Shown: positions 35,750-45,432 of the stretch, in pieces
How positions within the stretch are numbered: position 1 is the first letter of the stretch
Layout of the letters: each line of letters opens with the position of its first letter
From: GCA-2705445 sp002705445
Lineage (GTDB): Bacteria > Pseudomonadota > Gammaproteobacteria > Poriferisulfidales > GCA-002705445
DNA: 64,000 bases
Direction of reading: 5' to 3'
NCBI GenBank assembly: GCA_045561235.1
Contig: JBJKYB010000002.1
Span: 434,001-498,000 of the forward strand
The notes under the pieces: model-generated
Database searches by the model: none
Seen by the model: the letters and a program-made list of their open reading frames with translations, nothing else
What the model was told of the DNA's origin: nothing
Position numbers and translations under genes: made by a program

Positions 35750-37096
35750 GTGAATAATGAAGATACTATTGTAAGTATAGCGACCCCTATGGGGACAGGT
35801 GCAATTTCAGTTATTAGGTGCTCAGGGAGCAATGTCACTGAAATTATGCAGTATTTTTTGAAGGAGGAATTGGCCCCAAGACGTGCTTACTATGTAGATT
35901 TCAAAAATAAAGAAATTATCCTAGACGATGTCATTGCCATTTTTTATAAAGCCCCACAGTCGTACACTGGAGAGGATATGCTAGAAATTATGTGTCATGG
36001 CGGGCCAGTTGTTTACCAATTAATTATCGATGAAATTTTGATGCTCAAGTCATGCAGGCTCGCAAAAGCAGGAGAATTCAGTGAACGAGCATTTTTAAAC
36101 AACAAAATTAGTCTTTTTGAGGCAGAATCTATTTGTGCGCTGATAAACGCAAAAACAAAAGCCGCAGCTCTTGCCGCAAGAGAATCTTTATCAGGAAAAA
36201 TGACAAACGATTTATTTAAAATCGATCAGTTTTTGCTAAAAATACGAATTCAGGTGGAAGCACTTTTAGATTTTTCCGACGAAGATATTGAAACCGAAGA
36301 TATAAAATTAATTTCAAAAAAAATTGATAATTGTAAAAAAGAAATTAAAAATATTATTAAAAAACTTGAAAATAATAGACTCTTGTTTGAAACAAGTAAA
36401 ATGACAGTAATTGGCAAACCAAATACTGGCAAGTCATCCTTAATAAATTTCTTAACAGATGACGATGTTTCTATTGTTAATCAAGAGGCTGGAACAACCA
36501 GAGATGTTGTCTCTAAGCTTTTTAGTTTGAATGGTATGCCTATAACTATTTATGATACTGCAGGAATAAGAAAAACTGACGACCTAATTGAAAAAGAGGG
36601 AGTAGATAGAGCTCTTAAGCAAGCAGCTTTGTCTAACATAGTCTTGTATTTGTATGATGCTTGTAATGGTATTGATCAAAATGACAAAGATATTATTGAG
36701 AATATAAGAGAAGTTAATACAAATATTTTGTTAATAGCAAACAAGGTTGATCTTATAGAAAAAAATGAAAATAAGAGGTCAACAAACGCAGATGAAGAAA
36801 AATTAATGATTTCGGTAAAAGAAAAAATTAATATAAACGAGTTAAAGGATAGAATACAAAGCCTTCTAAAATTTTCTGTTAAGAATTCATCTCCTGGAAT
36901 TTATAATATAAAGAATTTACAGCATTTAAATAAAGCCCTTGAAGAAATTAGCACTGTTAAAGTTTCGCTTAGCGAACTAGAATTGATTGCTGAAAAGCTA
37001 AAAATTGCACAAAGAAATATAGCAATGTTGCTAGATAACGAAGATGATGACAGGGTTTTAAGTGGAATTTTTTCGAATTTTTGCATTGGGAAGTAA
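35750..37096 (+). CDS. mnmE: tRNA modification GTPase MnmE
   Basis: 448 aa from GTG 35750. N-terminal formyl-THF-binding domain (DTIVSIATPMGTGAISVIRCSG), helical domain, and G domain with GKPNTGKSSLIN (P-loop), DTAGIR (G3) and NKVD (G4). The C-terminal FCIGK carries the functional Cys. With MnmG it installs the cmnm5 group at U34 of certain tRNAs. mnmG follows 12 bp downstream. Confidence 0.97.
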   Translation: MNNEDTIVSIATPMGTGAISVIRCSGSNVTEIMQYFLKEELAPRRAYYVDFKNKEIILDDVIAIFYKAPQSYTGEDMLEIMCHGGPVVYQLIIDEILMLKSCRLAKAGEFSERAFLNNKISLFEAESICALINAKTKAAALAARESLSGKMTNDLFKIDQFLLKIRIQVEALLDFSDEDIETEDIKLISKKIDNCKKEIKNIIKKLENNRLLFETSKMTVIGKPNTGKSSLINFLTDDDVSIVNQEAGTTRDVVSKLFSLNGMPITIYDTAGIRKTDDLIEKEGVDRALKQAALSNIVLYLYDACNGIDQNDKDIIENIREVNTNILLIANKVDLIEKNENKRSTNADEEKLMISVKEKININELKDRIQSLLKFSVKNSSPGIYNIKNLQHLNKALEEISTVKVSLSELELIAEKLKIAQRNIAMLLDNEDDDRVLSGIFSNFCIGK

Positions 37097-37108
37097 TATA
37101 ATATAATT

Positions 37109-38956
37109 ATGAATACATTTGACGTAATAGTTATTGGTGGAGGGCATGCTGGTACTGAAGCTTGCTTGGCTAGCGCAAGATGTGGCAGTAATACTTTGTT
37201 GATTACACAAAGCTTTGCCACCATAGGGCAAATGAGTTGCAACCCTTCAATCGGAGGAATTGGCAAAGGACATCTGGCGAAAGAAGTGGATGCTCTCGGC
37301 GGAGTAATGGCCAGAGCAGCGGACGCTTCAGGGATACATTTTAGAACTTTAAATAAAAAAAAAGGGCCTGCAGTTTGGGCGACAAGATCTCAAGCAGACA
37401 GAGATCTATATAAACTCTTTATACAAAAAGAAATTAGAAGCCAAGAAAGATTAAAAGTTTTAGATGGTGAAGTTGTAGATATTATTATAAAAAATAATTC
37501 AATTTACGGTGTAGAATTATTAGATGGCTCAATGGTTAAAACCAATAATGTTATACTAACTGCTGGTACATTTTTATCTGGCATGATCCACATTGGGCAA
37601 AGATCTTTTTCGGCTGGCAGGATTGGCGAAAATGCTTCAAATAAACTTGCGCGAAGAATGAGCGAGCTTGATTTGAGAATGGGTCGTTTAAAAACTGGCA
37701 CACCTCCTAGACTGGATGGCAAAACTATTGATTATACAGATTTGATAGAGCAGCCAGGCGATACGCCAAGACCTGTATTCTCTTTTCTTGGCAAAACATC
37801 TGATCATCCAAAACAAATTAAATGTTATATAGCAAGGACAAATGAAAATACTCATACTTGTATCAAAGAATCACTGGATAGCTCCCCGTTATTTAATGGC
37901 GTAATAACAAGCAAGGGGCCAAGATACTGCCCTTCTATAGAAGACAAGGTAACAAGATTTGCAGAGAAAAAGTCTCACCAAATTTTTTTAGAGCCCGAGG
38001 GTTTAAATACGGATCTTGTCTACCCAAATGGAATATCAACTAGTCTCCCAGAAGAAGATCAAGCTAAATTTATAAAAACGATACCCGGTCTTGAGAATGT
38101 AAAAATAGAAAAATATGGGTATGCGATTGAGTATGACTTTTTTGATCCGAGAGGATTAAATTCATTTTTAGAGAACAAAAAAATAAATGGTTTGTTTATG
38201 GCCGGACAAATAAATGGAACAACCGGCTATGAAGAAGCTGCCTCGCAGGGTATTTTGGCAGGAATAAATTCTTCTTTAAAAGCACTAGGTAAAGAAATGT
38301 GGGCGCCATCAAGAGAAAATTCATATATTGGAGTAATGATAGATGATTTGATTACACAAGGCGCACAGGAGCCTTACCGAATGTTTACAAGTCGTGCAGA
38401 ACACAGATTATATTTGAGAGAAGATAATGCAGACCAAAGACTAACTGAAATTGGTTGGGAATTAGGTTCTGTTAATAAATATAGATTTGATATTTTTAGT
38501 AAAAAACAAGATGAAATTGACAAAGAAATGCAGAAACTCAGTGATTTAAAAATTATTCAAAATTCTAAAACCATATCAGGATTAGATTTTTTAAAGAGAC
38601 CAAATAGTACTTACCAATCTTTATCTCAACTGGCGCCTGAAAACGAGTTTGCAAGTAATGAAATTGGGAATAATTGTGCAACCAGAATCAAGTACCAAGG
38701 CTATATTGTTAGGCAAGATAACGAAATAATTAGAAATAAAAAAGACGAAGAGATGGCTCTTCCGGACACGATAAATTATGCATCCATCTCAGCACTATCC
38801 AACGAAGCAAAAGAAAATCTTTCGTTAGCACAACCTCAAAATCTTAGACAAGCGTCAAGAATTCCAGGGGTTACGCCTGCTGCTATATCAATATTAAAAG
38901 TTCAGATAAAGGCTATTAAAAATGATAAGAAAAAAATAGCAAAAGATGCAAATTAG
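37109..38956 (+). CDS. mnmG: tRNA uridine-5-carboxymethylaminomethyl(34) synthesis enzyme MnmG
   Basis: 615 aa. FAD-binding Rossmann motif VIGGGHAGTEACLASARCG at the N-terminus, then MSCNPSIGGIGKGHL, RMGRLKTGTPPRLDG and AGQINGTTGYEEAASQG. It is the flavin partner of MnmE in tRNA U34 modification. It overlaps rsmG by 11 bp, the conserved gidA-gidB arrangement near oriC. Confidence 0.98.
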   Translation: MNTFDVIVIGGGHAGTEACLASARCGSNTLLITQSFATIGQMSCNPSIGGIGKGHLAKEVDALGGVMARAADASGIHFRTLNKKKGPAVWATRSQADRDLYKLFIQKEIRSQERLKVLDGEVVDIIIKNNSIYGVELLDGSMVKTNNVILTAGTFLSGMIHIGQRSFSAGRIGENASNKLARRMSELDLRMGRLKTGTPPRLDGKTIDYTDLIEQPGDTPRPVFSFLGKTSDHPKQIKCYIARTNENTHTCIKESLDSSPLFNGVITSKGPRYCPSIEDKVTRFAEKKSHQIFLEPEGLNTDLVYPNGISTSLPEEDQAKFIKTIPGLENVKIEKYGYAIEYDFFDPRGLNSFLENKKINGLFMAGQINGTTGYEEAASQGILAGINSSLKALGKEMWAPSRENSYIGVMIDDLITQGAQEPYRMFTSRAEHRLYLREDNADQRLTEIGWELGSVNKYRFDIFSKKQDEIDKEMQKLSDLKIIQNSKTISGLDFLKRPNSTYQSLSQLAPENEFASNEIGNNCATRIKYQGYIVRQDNEIIRNKKDEEMALPDTINYASISALSNEAKENLSLAQPQNLRQASRIPGVTPAAISILKVQIKAIKNDKKKIAKDAN

Positions 38957-39578
38957 CGCTCATCAGAAATTTTTTTTTGAAGAATTGTCAAATTATGTAA
39001 ATGACACCCAAGAGGTTGGAGAAAAATTATTATATTTCTGTGAATTAATCAGTAAATCAAACAAGTTATATAATTTAACTTCAATAAATAGTTTGGAGGA
39101 CATGATAATTAAGCATCTTTTGGATAGTCTTTCTATAAAAAATTTCCTTATGGGAAAAAAAATATTGGACATTGGTGCAGGTGCCGGTTTCCCTTCGATT
39201 CCATTGGCTTGCGTGTGCAAAGATAAACATTTCTTTTTACTCGATTCGAATAACAAAAAAATAATCTTTTTGAACCATGCTAAGATAAATCTAGGCCTTG
39301 AAAACATTTATTCGGTTCATGAAAGAATTGAGAATTACAATCAAGAATCAAATTTTGATACCGTTGTGTGCAGATCATATGCTTCATTATCAAAAATATA
39401 TTCTAATTCTAAGAAGAATTTAAGCGAAAAAGGTATTATTATAGCTATGAAAGGCAAGTATCCGCACGCTGAGATAGATGATTTAAAAAATTTGAATAAA
39501 GGCCTTAATTTCACTGTAAAAAAGGTTGATGTGCCTGGTTTAAATGCAGATAGACATGCCGTAATTATTAGCAAATAA
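38946..39578 (+). CDS. rsmG: 16S rRNA m7G527 methyltransferase
   Basis: 210 aa. SAM-binding motif ILDIGAGAGFPSIPLA, preceded by the conserved NLTSINSLEDMIIKHLLDSL. It methylates G527 of 16S rRNA. It overlaps mnmG and precedes parA by 9 bp. Confidence 0.95.
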   Translation: MQISAHQKFFFEELSNYVNDTQEVGEKLLYFCELISKSNKLYNLTSINSLEDMIIKHLLDSLSIKNFLMGKKILDIGAGAGFPSIPLACVCKDKHFFLLDSNNKKIIFLNHAKINLGLENIYSVHERIENYNQESNFDTVVCRSYASLSKIYSNSKKNLSEKGIIIAMKGKYPHAEIDDLKNLNKGLNFTVKKVDVPGLNADRHAVIISK

Positions 39579-39587
39579 GGAAAAGAT

Positions 39588-40352
39588 GTGAGCAAAGTAT
39601 TTTCAATATGTAATCAAAAAGGTGGAGTTGGAAAAACCACTACCAGCGTGAATTTGTCAGCTGCTTTATCTCTGAATAACAAAAAAGTTCTTTTAATTGA
39701 TATGGATCCTCAAGGCAATGCGACTATGGGATCAGGAATTAATAAATATGATTTAGATTATTCCCTTGCTGATATTCTTTTAGATAGCAGCAAAAATGTA
39801 GAAGATATAATCTGTAAAGCTGAAGAGGGTTTTGATTTGGTGCCGTCAAATCAGGCTCTTACCTTTGCTGAAGTAAAACTTTTGGACGTTAATAATAGAG
39901 AGTTGGTTCTAAAAAAGATCTTAGCAAAAATTCAAGATAACTATGATTTTATAATTATTGATTGCCCACCATCTTTAAATATACTGACGGTCAATGCTTT
40001 GGCTGTATCCAATTCAGTTATCATTCCAACTCAATGCGAGTATTATGCTTTAGAAGGTTTAACAGCGTTGCTCGAAACAATTGATAAGATTAAAATATCC
40101 GTTAATGAGAGTCTTGAGATTGGAGGAATTTTAAGAACAATGTACGACCCAAGAAATAATTTGGCCCAGGATGTTTCAGAAGAACTCAAGAACCATTTTG
40201 GCAAAGATGTTTTAAAAACTGTAATTCCAAGAAATGTAAGTTTAGCTGAGGCTCCGAGCCACGGATCTTCCATTATTAATTATGATAGAGCGTCAAAAGG
40301 TTCGATGTCATACTTGGCCTTGGCTGGGGAAATAGTAAAAATTTCAAAATAG
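39588..40352 (+). CDS. parA: Chromosome partitioning ATPase ParA (Soj)
   Basis: 254 aa from GTG 39588. Deviant Walker A NQKGGVGKTTTSVNLSAALS, then LLIDMDPQGNATMGSG and DFIIIDCPPSLNILTVNAL. This is the chromosomal type without an N-terminal HTH. It moves the ParB-parS complex during segregation. parB starts 10 bp later. Confidence 0.96.
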   Translation: MSKVFSICNQKGGVGKTTTSVNLSAALSLNNKKVLLIDMDPQGNATMGSGINKYDLDYSLADILLDSSKNVEDIICKAEEGFDLVPSNQALTFAEVKLLDVNNRELVLKKILAKIQDNYDFIIIDCPPSLNILTVNALAVSNSVIIPTQCEYYALEGLTALLETIDKIKISVNESLEIGGILRTMYDPRNNLAQDVSEELKNHFGKDVLKTVIPRNVSLAEAPSHGSSIINYDRASKGSMSYLALAGEIVKISK

Positions 40353-40362
40353 GAAAAATTGC

Positions 40363-41241
40363 ATGACGAAAAAAAAAGGCGGTCTAGGCAATAAAGGGGT
40401 AGAAGTTCTTCTAAGCTCTTCAACATCAAACAAAATACCGGTCGAAAAAACATCGCTGAATATCAAAGTCTCTTCAATCAAAGTAAGCCCTTATCAGCCA
40501 AGAGTAAATTTCGATGAGGATAACTTAAAATCTTTAGTTGAGTCTATAAGAGAGCAAGGAGTTATTCAGCCTATATTGGTTAGGAAAGCCAGCAAAAATA
40601 AATTTGAATTAATAGCTGGAGAGAGAAGGTTAAGAGCGGCTAAAATTTTGGGACATGATTTAATTCCTGCAGTAATTAAAGAAATCACAGACGAATCCGC
40701 CGCCATATTTTCTCTTTTAGAAAATGTGCAAAGGGAAAACTTGAACCCTATTGAGGAGGCTCAAGGCCTACAAAGGCTAATTAAGGATTTTAAGTTCACT
40801 CAAGAAAAGTTAGCAAAAAAAACAGGAAAATCTCGTTCACATATAGCTAACTTAATAAGATTGTTGTCACTAGATAATTACGTTTTAAAAATGCTGTCAG
40901 ATAAAAAAATTGATATGGGTCATGCAAGAGCACTTTTATCATTAACGCCCTCTTCTCAAAAATTTTACGCTAATAAAGTTGTATCCCAAGGTCTAAGTGT
41001 TAGAGATATTGAAAAGCTTGTAATAGAAAATGACGATGCCGGAAAGAAAAAAATAATCTCAAAAAAGAAAGATGCCGAAGTAATGAAAATTGAAACCGAG
41101 TTAAAAGAGAAACTTGGGGTGCATGTAGACATAAGCCATTCAAGTTCAAAAAAAGGTGGCAAGATAGTCATTAAATACAGCAATCTTGAGGTTCTAGATG
41201 GGCTTTTAAAAAAATTAGGCTATAAAAATAAGAATTATTAA
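40363..41241 (+). CDS. parB: Chromosome partitioning protein ParB (Spo0J)
   Basis: 292 aa. N-terminal CTPase/ParB domain with VSPYQPRVNFDE, ELIAGERRLRAAKILG and ENVQRENLNPIEEAQGLQRL, then the HTH TQEKLAKKTGKSRSHIANLIRLL that reads parS, and a C-terminal dimer domain. Its targets are probably the two perfect parS sites in recF. Confidence 0.96.
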   Translation: MTKKKGGLGNKGVEVLLSSSTSNKIPVEKTSLNIKVSSIKVSPYQPRVNFDEDNLKSLVESIREQGVIQPILVRKASKNKFELIAGERRLRAAKILGHDLIPAVIKEITDESAAIFSLLENVQRENLNPIEEAQGLQRLIKDFKFTQEKLAKKTGKSRSHIANLIRLLSLDNYVLKMLSDKKIDMGHARALLSLTPSSQKFYANKVVSQGLSVRDIEKLVIENDDAGKKKIISKKKDAEVMKIETELKEKLGVHVDISHSSSKKGGKIVIKYSNLEVLDGLLKKLGYKNKNY

Positions 41242-41281
41242 AGAATTCATTGAAAAATAGGGAAAATGATTACATATATAT

Positions 41282-41322
41282 TAAATTTATCGATATCGTT
41301 ATTAAATATATTGATAAATTTA
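41282..41322. repeat. Inverted repeat overlapping the atp promoter
   Basis: TAAATTTATC at 41282-41291 and its exact reverse complement GATAAATTTA at 41313-41322, separated by 21 bp. The right arm covers most of the -35 element of the atp promoter. It may be an operator or only a chance AT-rich match. Confidence 0.5.
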
Positions 41323-41339
41323 CGCACTCTTAATATACT
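41311..41339 (+). promoter_or_regulatory. Promoter of the ATP synthase operon
   Basis: TTGATA at 41311-41316, an ideal 17-bp spacer, then TATACT at 41334-41339. It ends 17 bp before the atpI start, so the leader is short. No other convincing promoter lies between parB and atpI. Confidence 0.65.
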
Positions 41340-41356
41340 TCATACCCGAAGAGAAT

Positions 41357-41707
41357 ATGTTTTTTAGAAAACTGATAATTGAACTTTGTACTTATATATC
41401 AATAGCTTCAGTATTTTGGTTTTTCTCAGATATTTATATGGCGTCCTCTTTTTTGTGTGGTGCAGGCGTAAGTTATTTTTCAAATGCCTATTCGGCATAT
41501 ATTTTGCTTATATATAAAGCAAAATCATTAAAAGAGGAAGCAAGACGATTTTATATTGCAGAATTTGGAAAATGGTCTATTGCAGTAACATTGTTTGCTT
41601 TAATATTCCTATATGTGAATGTCACAGAGCCTTTAATATTCTTTGGAGCATTTATTTTTTCAAATTTTATAACAATTTTTTTTACAAAACTACAAAGTAG
41701 TAAATAA
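41357..41707 (+). CDS. atpI: ATP synthase subunit I
   Basis: 116 aa with four hydrophobic segments, small and poorly conserved, at the head of the atp operon where AtpI always lies. AtpI assists assembly of the c-ring. The identification rests on position, length and membrane topology more than on sequence motifs. Confidence 0.85.
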   Translation: MFFRKLIIELCTYISIASVFWFFSDIYMASSFLCGAGVSYFSNAYSAYILLIYKAKSLKEEARRFYIAEFGKWSIAVTLFALIFLYVNVTEPLIFFGAFIFSNFITIFFTKLQSSK

Positions 41708-41709
41708 TT

Positions 41710-42561
41710 ATGGCGGCTGGGGCACAAACTGGTTCAGAATATATAAAACACCATTTGACAAATCTAACATTTGGCAAGGATCCAACTGATGGTGTTTGGA
41801 AATTTGCACATACTGCGCAGGAAGCTCAAGATATGGGTTTTTATGCAATTCATGTTGATTCAATGGGATGGGCAATCGGCTTAGGAATAATATTTATCAT
41901 GCTTTTTAGTATGGTGGCAAGAAAGGCAAGCACTGGAATTCCTGGCGGCTTACAAAATGCTGTTGAAATAATAATTGAGTTCATAGATTCTAATGTGAAA
42001 GATACTTTTTCACACAAAAACAAATTAATAGCTCCAATGGCTTTAACAGCTTTCGTTTGGATATTATTAATGAATCTTATGGATTTAGTTCCAGTTGACT
42101 GGGTTCCGCAGTTATTTCATCTAAGTGGAGTTGAGTATATGAAAATTGTGCCAACAACCGATCCAAACGTAACAATGGGCATGTCGTTGTCTGTATTTTT
42201 TCTAGCATTATTTTTTAGTATTAAGAATAAAGGGTTCGGCGGCTTCGCAGGTGAATTAACTTTACACCCATTTACTTCAAAAAATTTATTAGTAAAGTTG
42301 ATTTTGATCCCTATAAATTTATTTCTTGAGGGAGTATCTTTATTGGCAAAACCAATCTCACATGGTTTGAGATTATTTGGTAATTTATACGCAGGCGAAA
42401 TGATTTTTATTTTAATTGCATTATTACCATTATATGTTCAGTGGACACTTTCAGTTCCATGGGCAATTTTTCACATTTTAGTTATTGTTCTCCAGGCGTT
42501 TATATTCATGGTGCTTATGGTCGTATACATGAACATGGCACATGATACTGGAGATCATTAG
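41710..42561 (+). CDS. atpB: F0F1 ATP synthase subunit a
   Basis: 283 aa membrane protein. The key motif KPISHGLRLFGNLYAGEM carries the essential Arg facing the c-ring. The N-terminal SEYIKHHLTNLTFG is typical of proteobacterial subunit a. It forms the proton half-channels. It begins 2 bp after atpI. Confidence 0.97.
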   Translation: MAAGAQTGSEYIKHHLTNLTFGKDPTDGVWKFAHTAQEAQDMGFYAIHVDSMGWAIGLGIIFIMLFSMVARKASTGIPGGLQNAVEIIIEFIDSNVKDTFSHKNKLIAPMALTAFVWILLMNLMDLVPVDWVPQLFHLSGVEYMKIVPTTDPNVTMGMSLSVFFLALFFSIKNKGFGGFAGELTLHPFTSKNLLVKLILIPINLFLEGVSLLAKPISHGLRLFGNLYAGEMIFILIALLPLYVQWTLSVPWAIFHILVIVLQAFIFMVLMVVYMNMAHDTGDH

Positions 42562-42597
42562 GTATTTTTTTAATGACAATATAAAAAGAGGTTAATT

Positions 42598-42831
42598 ATG
42601 GAAAGTTCAGGATTAATATATATAGCAGGTGCATTGATGATGGGTTTAGGTGCCTTAGGTGCTGCAATAGGTATTGGCAACTTAGGCGGTAAATATATGG
42701 AAGGTATAGCAAGGCAGCCCGAGTTAATTCCGATGTTAAGAACACAAATGTTTATTGTACTTGGTTTGGTAGATGCGGTCCCAATGATTTCTGTGGGTAT
42801 TGCATTCTATTTATTATTTGCTGTTGCGTAA
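42598..42831 (+). CDS. atpE: F0F1 ATP synthase subunit c
   Basis: 77 aa hairpin of two helices with the polar loop ARQPEL. The ion-binding carboxylate is Asp59 in GLVDAVPMISVG. There is no Gln/Glu-Ser sodium signature, so the rotor is probably proton-driven. Preceded by an AGAGG ribosome site, consistent with high translation. Confidence 0.98.
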   Translation: MESSGLIYIAGALMMGLGALGAAIGIGNLGGKYMEGIARQPELIPMLRTQMFIVLGLVDAVPMISVGIAFYLLFAVA

Positions 42832-42856
42832 ATTAAAAGTTTAGGAGATTGAAAAA

Positions 42857-43327
42857 TTGAATATTAATTTAACATTAATTGGACAAGCAATATCCTTTGC
42901 TATTTTCGTTTGGTTTTGTATGAAATATGTTTGGCCTCCAATAACTTCTGCCTTAGAGCAAAGGAAGAAAACTATTGCGGACGGTTTATCTGCTGCAGAA
43001 CTGGGTCAACAATCATTAGAAAAAGCAAAAGCTGATGTCGAGGCAAAATTGGCCGAAGCAAAATCCGAGGCAAAGAACATTATTTCTATGGCAGAGAAAA
43101 GACAAGGAGATATTCTTGACGAAGCAAGTGTTAAGGCTTCTGAAGAAACTTCAAAAAAGCTAAAGTTAGCTGAGCAAGAAGTTGAGCAGTTGTCTTTAAA
43201 ATTAAAAGAATCATTGAAAAAAGATGTTTCTAAACTTGTGGTTGAGGGCGCTGAGATGATTTTAAAAAAAGAAATTGATAAAAGCGCTCATGATAAGGCA
43301 ATTAAAGACTTGGTGACAAAAATATAA
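42857..43327 (+). CDS. atpF: F0F1 ATP synthase subunit b
   Basis: 156 aa from TTG 42857, behind TTAGGAG. One N-terminal membrane helix (LIGQAISFAIFVWFCMKYVWPPI) and a long charged coiled coil forming the peripheral stalk. The length matches E. coli subunit b (156 aa). Confidence 0.96.
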   Translation: MNINLTLIGQAISFAIFVWFCMKYVWPPITSALEQRKKTIADGLSAAELGQQSLEKAKADVEAKLAEAKSEAKNIISMAEKRQGDILDEASVKASEETSKKLKLAEQEVEQLSLKLKESLKKDVSKLVVEGAEMILKKEIDKSAHDKAIKDLVTKI

Positions 43328-43332
43328 CGAAT

Positions 43333-43866
43333 ATGTCTGAATTATTAACAACAGCCAGACCTTACGCAAAAGCTCTTTTTAAGACTGCTAGAGACCAAAG
43401 CACTCTAGATGAATACCTTGAAATGTTAAGTAATTTAAATTTAGTGGTAAATGAAAAAGAAGTTAAAAATCTTATGATTAATGATTCATTTGATAGTAAG
43501 GACAAAATTAAAATTTTGTCTGAAATCCTTCAAGACTCGACAGATGAAAGGTTCACGAGATTTATAAAACTCTTGATAGAAAATGATAGATTATTAGTTA
43601 TCTCAGAAATTTTGGGGCTATATAACATGTATTTGCAAGAAGAAAGAAGTTTGAAAACTGCAAAAATCGATACAGCCTTCGAACTGAGTAGCGAGCAACT
43701 AGAATCAGTTAAGATAGCTCTTGAAAAAAGATTCAATAAAAAAGTAGTTATTGAGCAAAATATAGATGTAACTCTCCTAGCAGGAGCAGTTGTAAGAGTA
43801 GATGATTTAGTAATAGATGGTTCATTTAAAGAACAATTGAGAAAACTTGAAACTCAATTAATTTGA
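43333..43866 (+). CDS. atpH: F0F1 ATP synthase subunit delta
   Basis: 177 aa. N-terminal TTARPYAKALFKTARDQ is the family hallmark, and the C-terminal DDLVIDGSFKEQLRKLETQL closes the protein. It links the peripheral stalk to the top of F1. Confidence 0.96.
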   Translation: MSELLTTARPYAKALFKTARDQSTLDEYLEMLSNLNLVVNEKEVKNLMINDSFDSKDKIKILSEILQDSTDERFTRFIKLLIENDRLLVISEILGLYNMYLQEERSLKTAKIDTAFELSSEQLESVKIALEKRFNKKVVIEQNIDVTLLAGAVVRVDDLVIDGSFKEQLRKLETQLI

Positions 43867-43885
43867 CAAAATAGAGGAAAGAATA

Positions 43886-45427
43886 ATGCAACTTAGCCCA
43901 ACAGAAATTAGTGATTTAATTAAAAAGAGGATCGAAGGATCTGATCTCTCGGCAGAAGCAAAAACAGAAGGTACAATTGTAGCCGTAACAGATGGAATTG
44001 TTCGAATTCACGGACTATCAGATGTCATGGCTGGTGAGATGATTGAGTTTCCAAATAATACTTATGGATTAGCTCTTAATTTAGAAAGAGATTCTGTAGG
44101 AGCAGTGGTTTTAGGAGACTATCAGCATCTTTCAGAAGGAGATACCGCAAAATGTACTGGAAAAATTCTCGAGGTTCCTGTGGGAGAAGCCTTAACCGGA
44201 AGAGTCGTAAATTCCTTAGGTGCACCAATTGATGGTAAAGGAGAAATTGGCGCCAAAGAATTCTCACCAATAGAGAAAATTGCACCGGGAGTCATTCAAA
44301 GACAATCAGTAGACCAACCTGTCCAAACCGGGCTGAAGTCAATAGATGCGATGGTGCCAATTGGAAGAGGGCAAAGGGAATTAATAATTGGTGACAGACA
44401 AACTGGAAAAACTGCTATTGCCATTGATACGATCATTAATCAAAAAGGTACTGGAGTTAAGTGTATCTATGTTGCTATTGGGCAAAAAGCTTCATCAGTA
44501 TCAAATGTTGTGAAAAAATTAGAAGAACACGGAGCTTTAGAACACACAATTGTTGTTGCATCAACGGCATCAGAATCTGCGGCAATGCAATATATTGCAC
44601 CTTATGCGGGCTGTTCGATGGGTGAGCACTTTAGGGATAAAGGTGAAGATGCACTAATTATTTATGATGATTTAAGTAAACAAGCTGTTGCCTATAGACA
44701 GGTCTCGCTTCTTTTAAAAAGACCCCCTGGAAGAGAAGCATATCCTGGCGACGTATTTTATTTGCACTCAAGGCTTCTAGAAAGAGCATCAAGAGTTAAT
44801 GCTGAACATATAGAAAAAATTACTGATGGTAAAGTTAAAGGAAAAACTGGCTCTTTGACAGCGATGCCAATAATTGAAACTCAAGCGGGAGATGTTTCCG
44901 CATTTGTTCCGACAAATGTAATTTCTATTACAGATGGACAGATTTTCCTAGAAACAAATCTATTTAACTCAGGATTAAGACCAGCCGTTGATGCTGGGTT
45001 ATCTGTGTCAAGAGTTGGTGGGGCAGCACAAACAAAGCTAATTAAAAAACTCGGCGGAGGAGTAAGACTTGCGCTCGCTCAGTATAGAGAGCTTGCAGCT
45101 TTCTCACAGTTTGCTTCAGACTTAGATGAGCAAACAAGAAAACAATTGGAACGTGGCGAAAGAGTTATGGAGTTAATGAAACAAACCCAATACTCGCCTT
45201 TAAATATTTCGTCTATGGGACTTGTACTTTTTGCTGCGAATGAAGGTTATCTAGATAATGTAGAGGTTAGTAAAATAAAAGATTTTGAAAAAGCATTACT
45301 AGGTTTTGCTAATTCTGAGTATTCGGAATTTATGAAAGAGATTGAAGACTCAGGAGATTACAATGATGATATTGGGTCGGCTTTAAAAGAGTTATTAGAA
45401 AAATTTGTATCAACACAAACATGGTAA
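43886..45427 (+). CDS. atpA: F0F1 ATP synthase subunit alpha
   Basis: 513 aa, identical in length to the E. coli protein. P-loop GDRQTGKTAIAIDTI, catalytic-site contributions in SVSRVGGAAQ, and N-terminal LSPTEISDLIKKRIEG. Non-catalytic nucleotide-binding subunit of F1. Confidence 0.98.
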   Translation: MQLSPTEISDLIKKRIEGSDLSAEAKTEGTIVAVTDGIVRIHGLSDVMAGEMIEFPNNTYGLALNLERDSVGAVVLGDYQHLSEGDTAKCTGKILEVPVGEALTGRVVNSLGAPIDGKGEIGAKEFSPIEKIAPGVIQRQSVDQPVQTGLKSIDAMVPIGRGQRELIIGDRQTGKTAIAIDTIINQKGTGVKCIYVAIGQKASSVSNVVKKLEEHGALEHTIVVASTASESAAMQYIAPYAGCSMGEHFRDKGEDALIIYDDLSKQAVAYRQVSLLLKRPPGREAYPGDVFYLHSRLLERASRVNAEHIEKITDGKVKGKTGSLTAMPIIETQAGDVSAFVPTNVISITDGQIFLETNLFNSGLRPAVDAGLSVSRVGGAAQTKLIKKLGGGVRLALAQYRELAAFSQFASDLDEQTRKQLERGERVMELMKQTQYSPLNISSMGLVLFAANEGYLDNVEVSKIKDFEKALLGFANSEYSEFMKEIEDSGDYNDDIGSALKELLEKFVSTQTW

Positions 45428-45432
45428 GCTAA

